Positions 7,934 to 17,201 are shown, numbered from the stretch's first letter. The stretch is 64,000 nucleotides of DNA from Hyphomicrobium_A sp964493785 (GCA_964493785.1 CAZBPM010000006.1:1-64000), one strand, 5' to 3'. Numbers and translations: made by a program. The notes: generated from the sequence alone by a model not told the origin.

Positions 7934-8866
7934 TCAGATGTTGAGTATAATGAGGTAGATGCTGGAAGCGACGATCCAGAGGCCGTCGACCGTCTTCAAG
8001 CGGTTGGCGCCGAGCCACATCGCAACAGAACGCGCGATGAAGCCTCCGAGCGCCGCGCCCGGCACGGCGAGCACCACTACTTCCCAGACGACGTTGCCCG
8101 CGAGAATGTGGAACGGCGCGCCGGCGAGCACCGAGATCGACGAGATGGTCACTGCGGTGCCGGTGCAAAGTACGATCGGGTAGTGGCGGATGAAAAGATA
8201 GAGCGCGACCATCTCGCCTACGCCGACGGAGAAGAGTGCAGTCACGAAGCCGCCGACGAGACCGATGCCGGCGAGAACTATCAGGTCGACTGGAGCAACG
8301 TGCGGCAGCGGCGGACGCGTGCGGTTGACCGTCCAGGTGGTGACGATGACCATCGTTCCCAGCACGATGGAGAAGCACTTGAAGGCCAGAAGCACGTCGT
8401 GAGGATTGAAATGCGCCAGGCGCTGCGTCGCCAGCATGGCGGGCAGCGATCCCAGCAGCACGACCACGATCACCTTCCAATAATCGCTAACAGAGCTTGC
8501 CCGTTGCGCAACGGGCTCGCGGTAGAGCCCCGTGGTCCAGCGCAGCGCTCCCATGGTCATGCCGAAGCACTGAATGCAGAACGAGGCGGCCACGACCTGC
8601 GTCGGATTGAGATCCATGACACCGGCACTGCGGAGAATGTTGAAGACGGGAACGAAGACGACACCGCCACCGGTGCCGGACGTATTGGCGATGGTCGCGC
8701 CCAGCAGGCCGATCGCCGGCATAAACCAGAGTTCTTTCAGTAGCTCAGCGGAAAGCGGGGCATTGAGCCAGATCTGGATGTAGCCCAATAGCAGGACCAC
8801 GGCACCAAGCGGTACGATGAACCGCAGCCATCTCGTCCGGCCGCCATTGCCCGGCTTGCCACCCAT
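7934..8866 (-). CDS. TauE/SafE family membrane permease
   Basis: A protein of about 310 residues with eight or nine hydrophobic helices in two homologous halves. The first half has IGLLGATIANTSGTGGGVVFVPVF and the second has LAGIGLVGGFVTALFSVGVGEM, the Gly-rich signatures of TauE/SafE (COG0730) sulfite or organosulfonate exporters. The substrate cannot be told from sequence. I chose the ATG at 8866 because AGGGA lies just ahead and the longer frame (to 9058) adds a Cys-rich stretch unlike the family. Converges with the CAP gene, eight bases apart. Confidence 0.87.
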   Translation of the reverse strand: MGGKPGNGGRTRWLRFIVPLGAVVLLLGYIQIWLNAPLSAELLKELWFMPAIGLLGATIANTSGTGGGVVFVPVFNILRSAGVMDLNPTQVVAASFCIQCFGMTMGALRWTTGLYREPVAQRASSVSDYWKVIVVVLLGSLPAMLATQRLAHFNPHDVLLAFKCFSIVLGTMVIVTTWTVNRTRPPLPHVAPVDLIVLAGIGLVGGFVTALFSVGVGEMVALYLFIRHYPIVLCTGTAVTISSISVLAGAPFHILAGNVVWEVVVLAVPGAALGGFIARSVAMWLGANRLKTVDGLWIVASSIYLIILNI

Positions 8867-9127
8867 GAATTCCCTGCACGAAAGCTGACAGCGCCACTTC
8901 AGCTTATGCATACGATGGGCGGCGGCTGATGTCAGATGAGCCTTCTGCCGCATGATGGCCCGAGCCAGCGGCAAGTGGCCGCCGCAGCTGTTCTGTAGGG
9001 GACTGTCACCGGGGCGTGCCGCGTCCACCGAAATCCAGCAGAGGGCGAAACAGCCCAATCGAATCGCGTTGACACCCTGCGCTCCCTACCGATAGCCGAT
9101 CTTGTTGGTCGGATGGGGAGATGGGAA

Positions 9128-9489
9128 ATGACGCGGGTGACAGCCGCAATTGCGGCAGCAGTCATAGGGCTATCGTTGGCGGCCGGCATGCTTGGAACGA
9201 ACGGTGCCAGAGCCGAAGACGACAAGCACTGGTATTTCGACGTCGAGAACGAATCCAACGGCACGGTGCTTGAGTTCCGCACGCGGGAAGACGACGAGTG
9301 GAGCGAGAACTGGCTGGAGAAGCGCATGGAGCCGGGCGACACGATCAAGCTCGACTTCGAGACGGATGAAGGCGACTGCGAGGTGCGCACTCAGATCCAC
9401 CTGGCCGACGGCAGCTACTCGATGCGCCCGTCGATTACTGCAAGGCCAAGACGCTCATCATCCAGGACACGACGCTGTACTGGAAGTGA
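9128..9489 (+). pseudogene. Small exported protein gene with an apparent frameshift
   Basis: The gene begins with a signal peptide (AAIAAAVIGLSLAAGMLG, cut near ARAEDD) and a short domain (WYFDVENESNGTVLEFRTRE) seen in small Rhizobiales secreted proteins of unknown role. At about 9419-9421 the coding frame shifts. In the original frame the sequence turns basic and implausible and runs on to 9601. In the next frame it continues sensibly as DAPVDYCKAKTLIIQDTTLY and stops at 9489. One missing base explains it. GGGGAG precedes the ATG at 9128. This could be a real mutation or a sequencing error in this draft. Confidence 0.7.
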
Positions 9490-9594
9490 AGAGACAAAAA
9501 ATGGGCTGCCAGCGATGGCGGCCCATTGTGCATTCGCTATCGCCGTGGACCCGGGCGGAGCCGGTTCGACCTCAAGCTTCGACCGGCCGCTCAA

Positions 9595-10215
9595 TCACTG
9601 AAAGCGGCTCGAGCCGATTTTGCCTTGGCGGAAGGCTTGAAGCCATTCGTGGATGTCGCTGCCTCCCGGCTGGCGCGCACGCATGGTGTCGATGTGATTG
9701 CCGTCGATCGACACCTCGACGACCGACGCCGTGATCCCAAGTGGGGCCGAAATAAAGCTCAGCGCCTGCTGCGTGCGCTGGAGAAGCCGGCGGCGCTCAT
9801 TGTCACGCACGTAGTCCAGATCGGGAAGCGGTGAATTCCCGGTAGACTGTGCGTCGCGCCGCTCGTGCGGCGGTTCCTTGAAGAGTTTCCCTGCGCGGTG
9901 GGCGGCGTGAGATTCGGCGAGGAACCGATCGAAGCCGTAGTGCGCGTCGGCGGCGTTCCAAATCGGGTTGGCCGTGATCAGCAATGCGAAGTCGAAGACG
10001 ATCGGGTCTTCCCGGCGTCCGACGTCGAGGATCTTGAAGCCGTCGCCGCGGTCGTCGACGCGATCGGGGACCCGGCCGCCGATGTAATAGTGCGCGTGCG
10101 CGCCGAGCAGCATCTGCGCGCCGCCGATGACCTGCTTGGAGCCGGCTGTTCCGATGCCGTGATGCCTGGCGGCGTCGAGGCCATCGTAGCGGAGCGAGAG
10201 GAGGTGCTTTTTCAT
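9595..10215 (-). CDS. Hypothetical protein
   Basis: A protein of about 206 residues from the ATG at 10215, which follows GAGGGG at good distance. The longer frame to 10347 adds Arg-rich sequence and was rejected. No signal peptide, membrane helix or known motif. The sequence reads as a soluble alpha/beta protein (DFALLITANPIW, DAHYGFDRFLAES) with a charged middle containing EPPHERRDAQ. No family recognised. Lies downstream of parC on the same strand, separated by a strong hairpin. Confidence 0.7.
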   Translation of the reverse strand: MKKHLLSLRYDGLDAARHHGIGTAGSKQVIGGAQMLLGAHAHYYIGGRVPDRVDDRGDGFKILDVGRREDPIVFDFALLITANPIWNAADAHYGFDRFLAESHAAHRAGKLFKEPPHERRDAQSTGNSPLPDLDYVRDNERRRLLQRTQQALSFISAPLGITASVVEVSIDGNHIDTMRARQPGGSDIHEWLQAFRQGKIGSSRFQ

Positions 10216-10385
10216 GCCCCTCAAATCGCTTGATTCTTTCTTGTGGCTCAAGCGCAGGTTTCGCTTGCGTCCCAGGCGGCGCATCGGATTCGGGGCGCGT
10301 GACTCCAGGACGACACGGTATGCAGCAGACGATTGCTGCATCGGCACGGTGATCGGGTGGCTGAAACGAGCCCCGGCTTAGTGGA

Positions 10386-10411
10386 GAAGCGCCGGTCAAA
10401 ACCGGCGCTTC
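10386..10411 (-). terminator. Hairpin between parC and the downstream gene
   Basis: A perfect 11-bp stem (GAAGCGCCGGT with ACCGGCGCTTC, 4-base loop), about 40 bases past the parC stop. The T-run is better on the plus strand than on the minus strand, so it may act in both directions or stabilise the parC 3' end. Confidence 0.6.
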
Positions 10412-10451
10412 TTTCTCCATGCCGCGCTTCAGCGCAGCGCGTCAACCGTCG

Positions 10452-12707
10452 TTAAAACGCAGGTCCGAAGGAGTTCGACTTGGGGAAACCGCGCGGAACG
10501 ACGCGGCCGGACTGAGCGCGCTGACCAACCCACTCCTTCAGCTCGCTCCATGACATGGCGAAGGTGCGGCCGGCGCTATCCACCCACGAGAGCCCTTCGG
10601 ACTTCTTGAAGGGGCGCGCGTCGGCGAGATTGCCTTCCTTGGATTTCTGCAGGATGACGCCCTTGCCGCGTGTCATCTCGTTGACGTCGTCGAGCTTGAA
10701 GATCAGCATCTTGCGATTGTCGCCGACGATGGCGAGGTGATCGGGGCCCGCCGGCACCGGCACGATCAGCTTGGCCTCGTCCGGCTCGGTCACGTTCAGT
10801 ACCTGCTTGCCCTTGCGGGTGGATGCGACGACCTCGTCCTCGGGCACGATGAAGCCATAGCCGCCCGTCGATGCGATCAGCAGCTTGCGGCCGGGCTGAT
10901 AGGCAAAGACCTGGGCGATGTCGTGGTTCTCTTCCAGGTCGATCATCAAGCGCACGGGCTCGCCGTGGCCGCGGCCGCCGGGCAGCAGCGAGGCTTCAAG
11001 AGTGAAGACCTTGCCGTTGGTGGCGAGCAGCAGAATCTTGTCGGTGGTGAATGCCTTCACCGCGTTCTTGAGCTTGTCGCCCTGCTTGAAGTCGAGCTTC
11101 GCCAAATCGTCGACGTGCCCCTTTAGAGCGCGTACCCAGCCCTTGTCGGAAAGGATGACGGTAATCGGCTCCTTCTCGATCAGGGCGGCATCGAGATCCA
11201 CGTCGATCACTGGCGCGTCGGCGAACGAGGTCCGGCGGCGGCCGAGCGGGGTCGACTTCGAATAGCGCTCTCGCACATCTTTGACCTCGGAGGCGATGCG
11301 CTCCCACTGCAGGTCGTCCGACTTCAAGAGCTGCTGCAGTTCGCGCTTTTCCTTCGACAGTTTGTCGTGCTCGGCGCGGATTTCCATCTCTTCGAGCCGC
11401 GACAGCGACTTCAAGCGCAGGTTCAGGATCGCGTCGGCCTGCACCTCAGTCAGCTTGAAGCGCGACATCAGCTTGGCCTTGGGATCGTCCTCGAAGCGGA
11501 CGATCCTGATGACTTCGTCGATGTTGAGGTAGGCGACGAGGTAGCCGTCGAGGACCTCGAGGCGGTGTTCGATCTTCTTGAGGCGATACTGCGAGCGCTT
11601 GACCAGCACGTCGATGCGGTGCTCGAGCCATTGGCGGAGCACGTCGCGCAGGGATAGCACGTTGGGGATCTGCCCCGCCGACAGCACGTTCATGTTGAGG
11701 CCGAAGCGGACTTCCAGCTCAGTGTAGCGGAACAGGCTTTCCATCAGCAGCAACGGATCGATGGTGCGGGTCTTGGGCTCGATGACGAGGCGGATCTCCT
11801 CGGCGCTCTCGTCGCGCACGTCGCCGACGAGGGGCAGCTTCTTCTCGGTCATCAACTCGGCGATGCGCTCGACGAGCTTGGCCTTCTGCACCTGATAGGG
11901 GATCTCGGTGATGACGATCTGATAGCCACCGCGGCCCAGATCCTCCTTGTCCCACCTCGCGCGCTGGCGGAAGCCGCCGCGGCCGGTCTTGTAGGCTTCG
12001 ATGATGCTATCGCGCGGCTCGACGATGACGCCGCCGGTGGGGAAGTCGGGACCGGGGATCATCTCGACCAGCTTCTCGATCGTGGCGTTCGGATGCTTGA
12101 TCAGATGCAGCAGGGCCTGGCACAGCTCGTCGACGTTGTGCGGGGGAATGTTCGTCGCCATGCCGACGGCGATGCCGGACGAGCCGTTGGCGAGGAGGTT
12201 CGGGAACGCGGCCGGCAGGACCACCGGCTCCATCTTGCGGCCGTCGTAGTTGGGCCGGAAGTCGACCGTCTCCTCCTCCAACCCCTCCATCAGGTCGTCG
12301 GCGGTGTGGGTAATGCGCGCCTCGGTGTAGCGCTCGGCAGCTGGGTTATCGCCGTCGATGTTGCCGAAGTTGCCTTGGCCGTCGATCAGCGGGTAACGGA
12401 CCGCGAAGTCCTGCGCGAGCCGCGCCAGAGCATCGTAGATCGCCTGATTGCCATGGGGGTGGAAGTCACCCATCGTCTCGCCGACGATCTTCGCGCACTT
12501 AAGGAAGCCGCCATCCGGCGTCAGCCGAAGCTGGTGCATGGCGTAAAGAATGCGCCGGTGCACAGGCTTCAGGCCGTCGCGCACGTCGGGCAGGGCCCGG
12601 TGCATGATGGTCGATAGCGCATACGCAAGGTAGCGCTCCTCGAGCGCTTCCCTGAGATTGATCGGCTCGATGCCGTCGGGGCCGGGCAGAATCGGTTTTT
12701 CGGTCAT
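10452..12707 (-). CDS. parC: DNA topoisomerase IV subunit A
   Basis: A 751-residue type IIA topoisomerase A subunit. It cuts and rejoins DNA to decatenate daughter chromosomes, with ParE. The N-terminal domain has ALEERYLAYALSTIMHRALP, HRRILYAM, and the quinolone-region helix HPHGNQAIYDAL. The catalytic tyrosine lies in ERYTEARITHTADD near residue 130. A coiled-coil tower region around 400-480 and the C-terminal beta-pinwheel blades follow. Length fits the alphaproteobacterial ParC and is shorter than GyrA. The helix carries Asn and Gln where E. coli ParC has Asp79 and Ser80. ATG at 12707. Confidence 0.95.
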   Translation of the reverse strand: MTEKPILPGPDGIEPINLREALEERYLAYALSTIMHRALPDVRDGLKPVHRRILYAMHQLRLTPDGGFLKCAKIVGETMGDFHPHGNQAIYDALARLAQDFAVRYPLIDGQGNFGNIDGDNPAAERYTEARITHTADDLMEGLEEETVDFRPNYDGRKMEPVVLPAAFPNLLANGSSGIAVGMATNIPPHNVDELCQALLHLIKHPNATIEKLVEMIPGPDFPTGGVIVEPRDSIIEAYKTGRGGFRQRARWDKEDLGRGGYQIVITEIPYQVQKAKLVERIAELMTEKKLPLVGDVRDESAEEIRLVIEPKTRTIDPLLLMESLFRYTELEVRFGLNMNVLSAGQIPNVLSLRDVLRQWLEHRIDVLVKRSQYRLKKIEHRLEVLDGYLVAYLNIDEVIRIVRFEDDPKAKLMSRFKLTEVQADAILNLRLKSLSRLEEMEIRAEHDKLSKEKRELQQLLKSDDLQWERIASEVKDVRERYSKSTPLGRRRTSFADAPVIDVDLDAALIEKEPITVILSDKGWVRALKGHVDDLAKLDFKQGDKLKNAVKAFTTDKILLLATNGKVFTLEASLLPGGRGHGEPVRLMIDLEENHDIAQVFAYQPGRKLLIASTGGYGFIVPEDEVVASTRKGKQVLNVTEPDEAKLIVPVPAGPDHLAIVGDNRKMLIFKLDDVNEMTRGKGVILQKSKEGNLADARPFKKSEGLSWVDSAGRTFAMSWSELKEWVGQRAQSGRVVPRGFPKSNSFGPAF

Positions 12708-12782
12708 GGCGATGGGCTAATACCCATCGGGCCGTACTGCAAGCCCCAGGTTGGCTATGCACAACCTTGCCACAGTGAATGT

Positions 12783-13334
12783 CTAGGACGGCTTGACGTT
12801 GGCGGGCAGGACCAGATTCTTCACGAGGTACCTCAAGCTGCGCGACCAGCTTTCATCGGTGTTGCCGCGCAGGTCCACGCTTTTGGTGAGGAGGCTGCGC
12901 CCTGTGGCGACGTCCACAAGGTAGACGTTCATGTTGAGGATCAGGTTGGAGACTTTCTGGACCCTGATCCAGGCGACGACTTCGGCACCGGCAGCCCGGC
13001 CGTACTCGGCTTCGCAGCCGCCACATTCACCCGGCGTTTGAGCAGCGGCGACGCGCGCTCGCTCCTTGTCGCCCAGCGGGACGATGGTGAATTGACCGCT
13101 GCCTCTCAGCTGCTGCTGGAACTGCTCGCTCGTCTGCTCGAGCCGCGCTCGCTCGGCGTCCGTCGTCGGCTCCAGGCCGGCGTTGTCGTTCTGCAGGAAG
13201 GTGCCGAGGTAGACGAGCGTCGGTGCTTCGGCCGCGATTGCGGGCGCAGCGGCGGACGATATCGCGGCGATTGCGACGAGCGCCGCGCACAGTGGGCCGG
13301 AAAGTGCGCGTCTGGTGAGATGGAGATTAAGCAT
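12783..13334 (-). CDS. DUF2380-like exported protein
   Basis: A protein of about 183 residues starting at the ATG at 13334 with a signal peptide (ALSGPLCAALVAIAAISSAA, cut near AIAAEA). The mature part has YLGTFLQNDN, LEQTSEQFQQQL and a region around LGDKERARVAAAQTPGECGG that recalls the DUF2380 family of alphaproteobacterial periplasmic proteins of unknown function. Two Cys (CGGC) could be redox active or bind metal. The longer frame to 13544 is not protein-like. Divergent from the hemolysin-III gene. Family assignment is from memory and moderate. Confidence 0.7.
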   Translation of the reverse strand: MLNLHLTRRALSGPLCAALVAIAAISSAAAPAIAAEAPTLVYLGTFLQNDNAGLEPTTDAERARLEQTSEQFQQQLRGSGQFTIVPLGDKERARVAAAQTPGECGGCEAEYGRAAGAEVVAWIRVQKVSNLILNMNVYLVDVATGRSLLTKSVDLRGNTDESWSRSLRYLVKNLVLPANVKPS

Positions 13335-13516
13335 GCGCTCTACTTGGGGGCGCGATGCCTCTAATCCAAGCCTAAATGCCGCCGGGGCGTCGGTCCGATA
13401 GGGCAAAGCGGAGCACGAGGCGGCCGCAGATCCTTGTTTCCTCACCGAGACAGCATAAGTCGGAAAGATGCGCGCGTGCACGTGCCGCATTGCTGAACAA
13501 CAGATTGGCGTAGCGC

Positions 13517-14164
13517 ATGAGTACAGCCTTTCCGACCTACACACGGTCCGAATTGATCGCGGACGCGGTGGTGCATGTGCTCGGCATCACATTCGGCATC
13601 GCGGCGGTGAGCGCCCTCGTCATGCTGTCGATCACGCAGCTCGATCCGGCATCATCCGCGGCAGTACTCGTCTACGGCGGCGGCATGCTGGCGGTGTTCG
13701 TCTGCTCTGCGGCTTACAACCTCAATCGCGGACAATGGCGCTGGCTGCTACGGCGGCTCGATCATGCGGCCATCTACGTGAAGATCGCGGCAACCTACAC
13801 GCCGTTCGCGGCCATCAAGCTGGGCGGAGCGGTGGGCATCGGCCTGCTTGTCGCGGTCTGGGCCGTTGCGGTGATCGGTGCCAGCGCCAAGCTGATCGCC
13901 CCCGCGCAGTTCGTGCGCACTGCCTACGTGCTCTATCTCGCGCAGGGGTGGGCCGCCGTGTTCACGCTGCCGCCGCTGTTTGCTGCGCTATCGGGGACGG
14001 CGTTTGCGCTGCTCGTCGCCGGGGGCGTGCTTTACACGGTGGGCGTCATCTTTCATCTGTGGGAGAAGCTGCCGTACAATAACGCGATCTGGCACGTGTT
14101 TGTGCTCAGCGCATCGGTCTGCCATTTCGCGGCGGTGATCGATGCCGTGGCGCTCGCTAGCTGA
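13517..14164 (+). CDS. Hemolysin III / PAQR family membrane protein
   Basis: A 215-residue protein with seven predicted membrane helices. It has the family marks: HVLGITFGIAAV near the N-terminus, SAAYNLNRG, then the second motif LRRLDHAAIYVKIAATYTP near residue 75, and the C-terminal HVFVLSASVCHF. The conserved His, Asp and Ser residues form a putative metal site in PAQR proteins. Bacterial members (YqfA/TrhA) are linked to membrane energetics and fluidity; hemolysis is not shown for most. ATG at 13517 with a weak ribosome site. Single gene, followed after 47 bases by the peroxiredoxin gene. Confidence 0.88.
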   Translation: MSTAFPTYTRSELIADAVVHVLGITFGIAAVSALVMLSITQLDPASSAAVLVYGGGMLAVFVCSAAYNLNRGQWRWLLRRLDHAAIYVKIAATYTPFAAIKLGGAVGIGLLVAVWAVAVIGASAKLIAPAQFVRTAYVLYLAQGWAAVFTLPPLFAALSGTAFALLVAGGVLYTVGVIFHLWEKLPYNNAIWHVFVLSASVCHFAAVIDAVALAS

Positions 14165-14211
14165 TCGCAACCGGGCTATTCTCGCAGAAGCAGAAACTGA
14201 GGATCGATCCG

Positions 14212-14736
14212 ATGCGCCTATCCGCCGTCGTTCTTGCTGCAGCACTTCTCACGGTACCGGCTTTCGCCGCCTTGAAGCCCGGCTCGGTCGCGCCCGATTT
14301 CACGGCGCGCGCCACACTCGGCGGCAAGGAGTTCACCTACTCGCTCGCCGATGCACTGAAAAAGGGGCCGGTCGTGCTCTACTTCTATCCGGCGGCATTC
14401 ACACCCGGATGCACGCTGGAAGCGCACCAGTTCGCCGAGGCGATCGAGAAGTTCTCGGCCCTGGGCGCGAGCGTCATCGGCGTCAGCTCCGACGACATCG
14501 ACGTGCTCAACCGCTTCTCAGTGAGCGAGTGCAAGAGCAAGTTCCCGGTCGCGGCGGATGCCGACAGGGACATCATGAATGCCTACGACGCCAGGCTGAT
14601 ATCTGGCTATGCGAACCGCACGTCGTACGTCATCGCTCCGGATGGGCACGTGCTCTACGAATACACGGCGCTCGATCCCAGCGGTCACGTGGAGAATGCG
14701 CTAGGCGCTCTGGAGAAGTGGAAGGCCGGGAAGTAG
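14212..14736 (+). CDS. Exported Bcp-type peroxiredoxin
   Basis: A 174-residue thioredoxin-fold peroxidase. A signal peptide (LSAVVLAAALLTVPAFA) directs it to the periplasm, unlike most Bcp proteins. The peroxidatic Cys67 sits in YPAAFTPGCTLEA, the AhpC/Bcp active-site motif. A second Cys in SVSECKSKFP could resolve it. It reduces hydroperoxides using thiols. PVVLYFYP and SYVIAPDGHVLY are family-typical strands. May be co-transcribed with the upstream hemolysin-III gene, 47 bases away. Confidence 0.88.
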   Translation: MRLSAVVLAAALLTVPAFAALKPGSVAPDFTARATLGGKEFTYSLADALKKGPVVLYFYPAAFTPGCTLEAHQFAEAIEKFSALGASVIGVSSDDIDVLNRFSVSECKSKFPVAADADRDIMNAYDARLISGYANRTSYVIAPDGHVLYEYTALDPSGHVENALGALEKWKAGK

Positions 14737-14789
14737 GCGACGGCGACATCAAAAGGAGCGAGCCCTTCGAGGCGCGCCCCTCTTTATTT

Positions 14790-15629
14790 TCAACCGACGG
14801 CGCGTTGCTGCGGTGCAGATGTGATCGCAGCCTGGGGGGCAGGGCCGACATCGGTCTTAGCCGTGCGCACAGCGTCCTCGAGATGAGCAATCAGAGGCGC
14901 GTCCAGCTGCAAAGTGGCGGCCAGATACTTCAGGTAGGCGCGCTCGGCCTCGGTGTCGGCGTCGATAGCCAGCGCGGATGCGAGGTACACCTCGGCGCGC
15001 TGCTCGGGCGTCTTCGCGGCCGCAGTGAACTGCGCCGGAGAGAGCGGCCGCGCAAGCTCGTCGGCAAGGAAGGCCTGCTCCTCGGTGTTGATTCCAGCTG
15101 CCGTAAGGCGTCCGACGATGACGTTGCGCTCGGTGTCGTCGAGAACGCCATCGGACAGTGCGGCGGCGATCATGGCGCGCACCAACAGGAGAGCGTGATC
15201 ACTGGAGGCGGTCGCGGCGGGCAGCGTGCTTGGCGTCACCGACGGCACGCTTGGCGCGGAAGTGTTGGCTCCGACCGGCTGGCCGGTCTTGTAATTCGAG
15301 TAGGCACGATAGGCGAGACCGCCGAGCGCGGCAGCGGCTCCGAGCTTCAAGGCTTCGCCGGCAAACTCGCGGCCGGCCTTGCTGCCGAGGAGCAGCGAGG
15401 TAATCGCGCCAGCGGCTACACCGCCCGCGACGCCTCCACCGATGCCGCCGGGCAGATTCTGGGTCAAGCCGCCGAGGATGCCGCGGGCGCGCTCGATGAG
15501 GTCACCCGCACCCTGCGGGCCGGCCTGTCCCAGCGCCAAAGGCTGGCCAAGCTGCTGGCCCGGGGCGGCGTTACCCGCATTGGGGCCTGCGCCAACCAGC
15601 ATATCCAGGATCCGCGTTGCATCGATCAT
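14790..15629 (-). CDS. DUF533 family protein (TerB-like domain)
   Basis: A 279-residue protein. The N-terminal half is Gly/Ala-rich, with a glycine-zipper segment (GGIGGGVAGGVAAGAI) and a second hydrophobic stretch (LGAAAALGGLAYRAY). The C-terminal half is an all-helical TerB-like fold (LLVRAMIAAALSDGVLDD, ERNVIVGRL, YLASALAIDADTEAERAYL), characteristic of DUF533/YebE inner-membrane proteins. Acidic residues at the helix starts may bind metal. Function is unknown. GGGAG lies six bases ahead of the ATG at 15629. Confidence 0.87.
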   Translation of the reverse strand: MIDATRILDMLVGAGPNAGNAAPGQQLGQPLALGQAGPQGAGDLIERARGILGGLTQNLPGGIGGGVAGGVAAGAITSLLLGSKAGREFAGEALKLGAAAALGGLAYRAYSNYKTGQPVGANTSAPSVPSVTPSTLPAATASSDHALLLVRAMIAAALSDGVLDDTERNVIVGRLTAAGINTEEQAFLADELARPLSPAQFTAAAKTPEQRAEVYLASALAIDADTEAERAYLKYLAATLQLDAPLIAHLEDAVRTAKTDVGPAPQAAITSAPQQRAVG

Positions 15630-15740
15630 CTTGAGCTCCCTCGCGATTTATTTCTTCGGCTAGGTAGGGAGCCTGACAGTCTCGGCAAGTGTGGCGGCAA
15701 AGTTTGGAAGTGATGCCGATAAGTAGCGCCTTGGCGCGGG

Positions 15741-16274
15741 TCAGCGTTTGTCGGCCAGGCCGAGGCCCTGGACGCCGCGCGGCGAAAGCTTCGGCCGGGT
15801 GCTGGTGATCTGGCCGGAGTTGACGCCTGCCCAGCCGATCTCGCCCGAGAGGCGGCCGTATTCAATCTTGGGACAGCGATTCATCACGACCGCCAGTCCG
15901 GCCGCCTCGGCCTCGGCAGCGGCTTCATCGCTGCGCACGCCGAGCTGCATCCAGACGACCTTGATACCGAGCGTGTCCTTGAGAGCGATCGCCTCGCGCG
16001 TGATGGCGAGGGCTGCATCGGAGTTGCGGAAGATGTCGACGACATCAACGGGTGCCGGCACATCCGCGAGGCTTGCGTAGACGTCCTGCCCCAGAATCTT
16101 CTGACCGGGGATACCCGGGTTGACCGGATGCACGGTGTAGCCTTTGCCAAGCAGATACTTCATCGCGAAGTAACTGGGCCGAACAGTGTTTGCTGATGCG
16201 CCGACGAAGACGAATACGCGCGAGGAGCGCAGAATGTCGGCGATGTAGTCGTCGCTGTAACGATCATGATTCAT
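15741..16274 (-). CDS. CoA-binding domain protein (YccU-like)
   Basis: A protein of about 177 residues forming a single Rossmann-type CoA-binding domain. It has VFVFVGASANTVRPSYFAM near the start, YTVHPVNPG, and VWMQLGVRSDEAA, as in succinyl-CoA synthetase alpha-like stand-alone domains. The Cys/Lys pair in MNRCPKIEYGRL is strongly conserved in this family. The start chosen is the ATG at 16274 (MNHDRYSDDYI); the longer frame overlaps the upstream gene and is poor. This protein is often near rplM-rpsI in Rhizobiales, as here. Exact function is unknown. Confidence 0.88.
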   Translation of the reverse strand: MNHDRYSDDYIADILRSSRVFVFVGASANTVRPSYFAMKYLLGKGYTVHPVNPGIPGQKILGQDVYASLADVPAPVDVVDIFRNSDAALAITREAIALKDTLGIKVVWMQLGVRSDEAAAEAEAAGLAVVMNRCPKIEYGRLSGEIGWAGVNSGQITSTRPKLSPRGVQGLGLADKR

Positions 16275-16339
16275 GGTCGGCAATATATGGCGTCGTGTGA
16301 CCGATGGGTGGGCCTCGGTGTGCGAGAAAAGCGCGCGAC

Positions 16340-17173
16340 TTAGCAGCCCTTCCACTCGGGCTTGCGCTTGCCGAGGAAAGCTCCGATGCCCTCCTCCGCG
16401 TCGCGCGCCATCATGTTGTCGACCATCACGCGTGCGGCGTAGTCGTAGGCATTCTTGAGGCTCATATCGGCTTGCGCGTAGAACGCCGCCTTGCCGATGG
16501 AGACGGTGAGCGGTGACTTCTCGGCGATGCCGGCCGCCAGGCGCAGCGCTTCAGCGCGCACATCGGTGGCGGGCACAGCGCGATTGACGAGACCCCAGTC
16601 GGCTGCTTCGGCAGCGGAAATCATCTCGCCGGTGAGCAGCATCTGCATGGCGCGCTTATGCGTCACGTTGCGTGACAGAGCGACCATCGGCGTGGAGCAG
16701 AAGAGGCCGATGTTGACGCCGGGCGTGCCGAACTTGGCGTGCTCGGACGCAATCGCGAGATCGCAGGTAGCGACGAGTTGGCAGCCGGCGGCGGTCGCGA
16801 CACCTTCCACGGCGGCTATGATCGGCTTTGGGCAAGCGACGATGGCTTGCATCATGGCCGAGCACGCGGTCATCGCTTCGGTATAGAAGGCGAGGCCCTT
16901 ATCGTCGTCAGCGCGGTGCGCGGTGAGTTCCTTGAGGTCGTGGCCGGACGAAAAGACGGGGCCGTTGGCCGCGAGCACGATGGCGTGGACGGGAGCGTCG
17001 GAGCCGAGTTCGACGATTGCCGCGTGCAGCGTCCTGATCATTGCGAGCGACAGGGCGTTGCGCGCGGCAGGCCGATTGAGAATGAGGAGAGCAACGCCCT
17101 GCTGCGGCCGCTCGTTGAGGAGCAACGGCTCTGCCTCAGCTGGAGCCGGATCGCGAAATGCGGCGGTCGACAT
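16340..17173 (-). CDS. Enoyl-CoA hydratase/isomerase family protein
   Basis: A protein of about 277 residues of the crotonase fold. Oxyanion-hole segments are PAARNALSLAMI and GPVFSSGHDLKEL in the first half and VEGVATAAGCQLVATCDLAI near residue 125. The catalytic region has FCSTPMVALSRNV where classic hydratases have Glu, so the reaction may not be simple hydration. The C-terminus (RDAEEGIGAFLGKRKPEW) is standard for the family. GAGGAG precedes the ATG at 17173. Followed by the CoA-binding protein gene on the same strand. Confidence 0.9.
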   Translation of the reverse strand: MSTAAFRDPAPAEAEPLLLNERPQQGVALLILNRPAARNALSLAMIRTLHAAIVELGSDAPVHAIVLAANGPVFSSGHDLKELTAHRADDDKGLAFYTEAMTACSAMMQAIVACPKPIIAAVEGVATAAGCQLVATCDLAIASEHAKFGTPGVNIGLFCSTPMVALSRNVTHKRAMQMLLTGEMISAAEAADWGLVNRAVPATDVRAEALRLAAGIAEKSPLTVSIGKAAFYAQADMSLKNAYDYAARVMVDNMMARDAEEGIGAFLGKRKPEWKGC

Positions 17174-17201
17174 CGCTCCTCCTCGCATGCGGTTTAAGGC
17201 G

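Noticed and set aside
7218..8480. 420-residue minus-strand frame
   Set aside because: Arg/His-rich shadow of the CAP-domain and TauE/SafE genes.
14142..15713. 523-residue plus-strand frame
   Set aside because: Overlaps the peroxiredoxin gene in another frame and the DUF533 gene in antisense, both with clear family matches.
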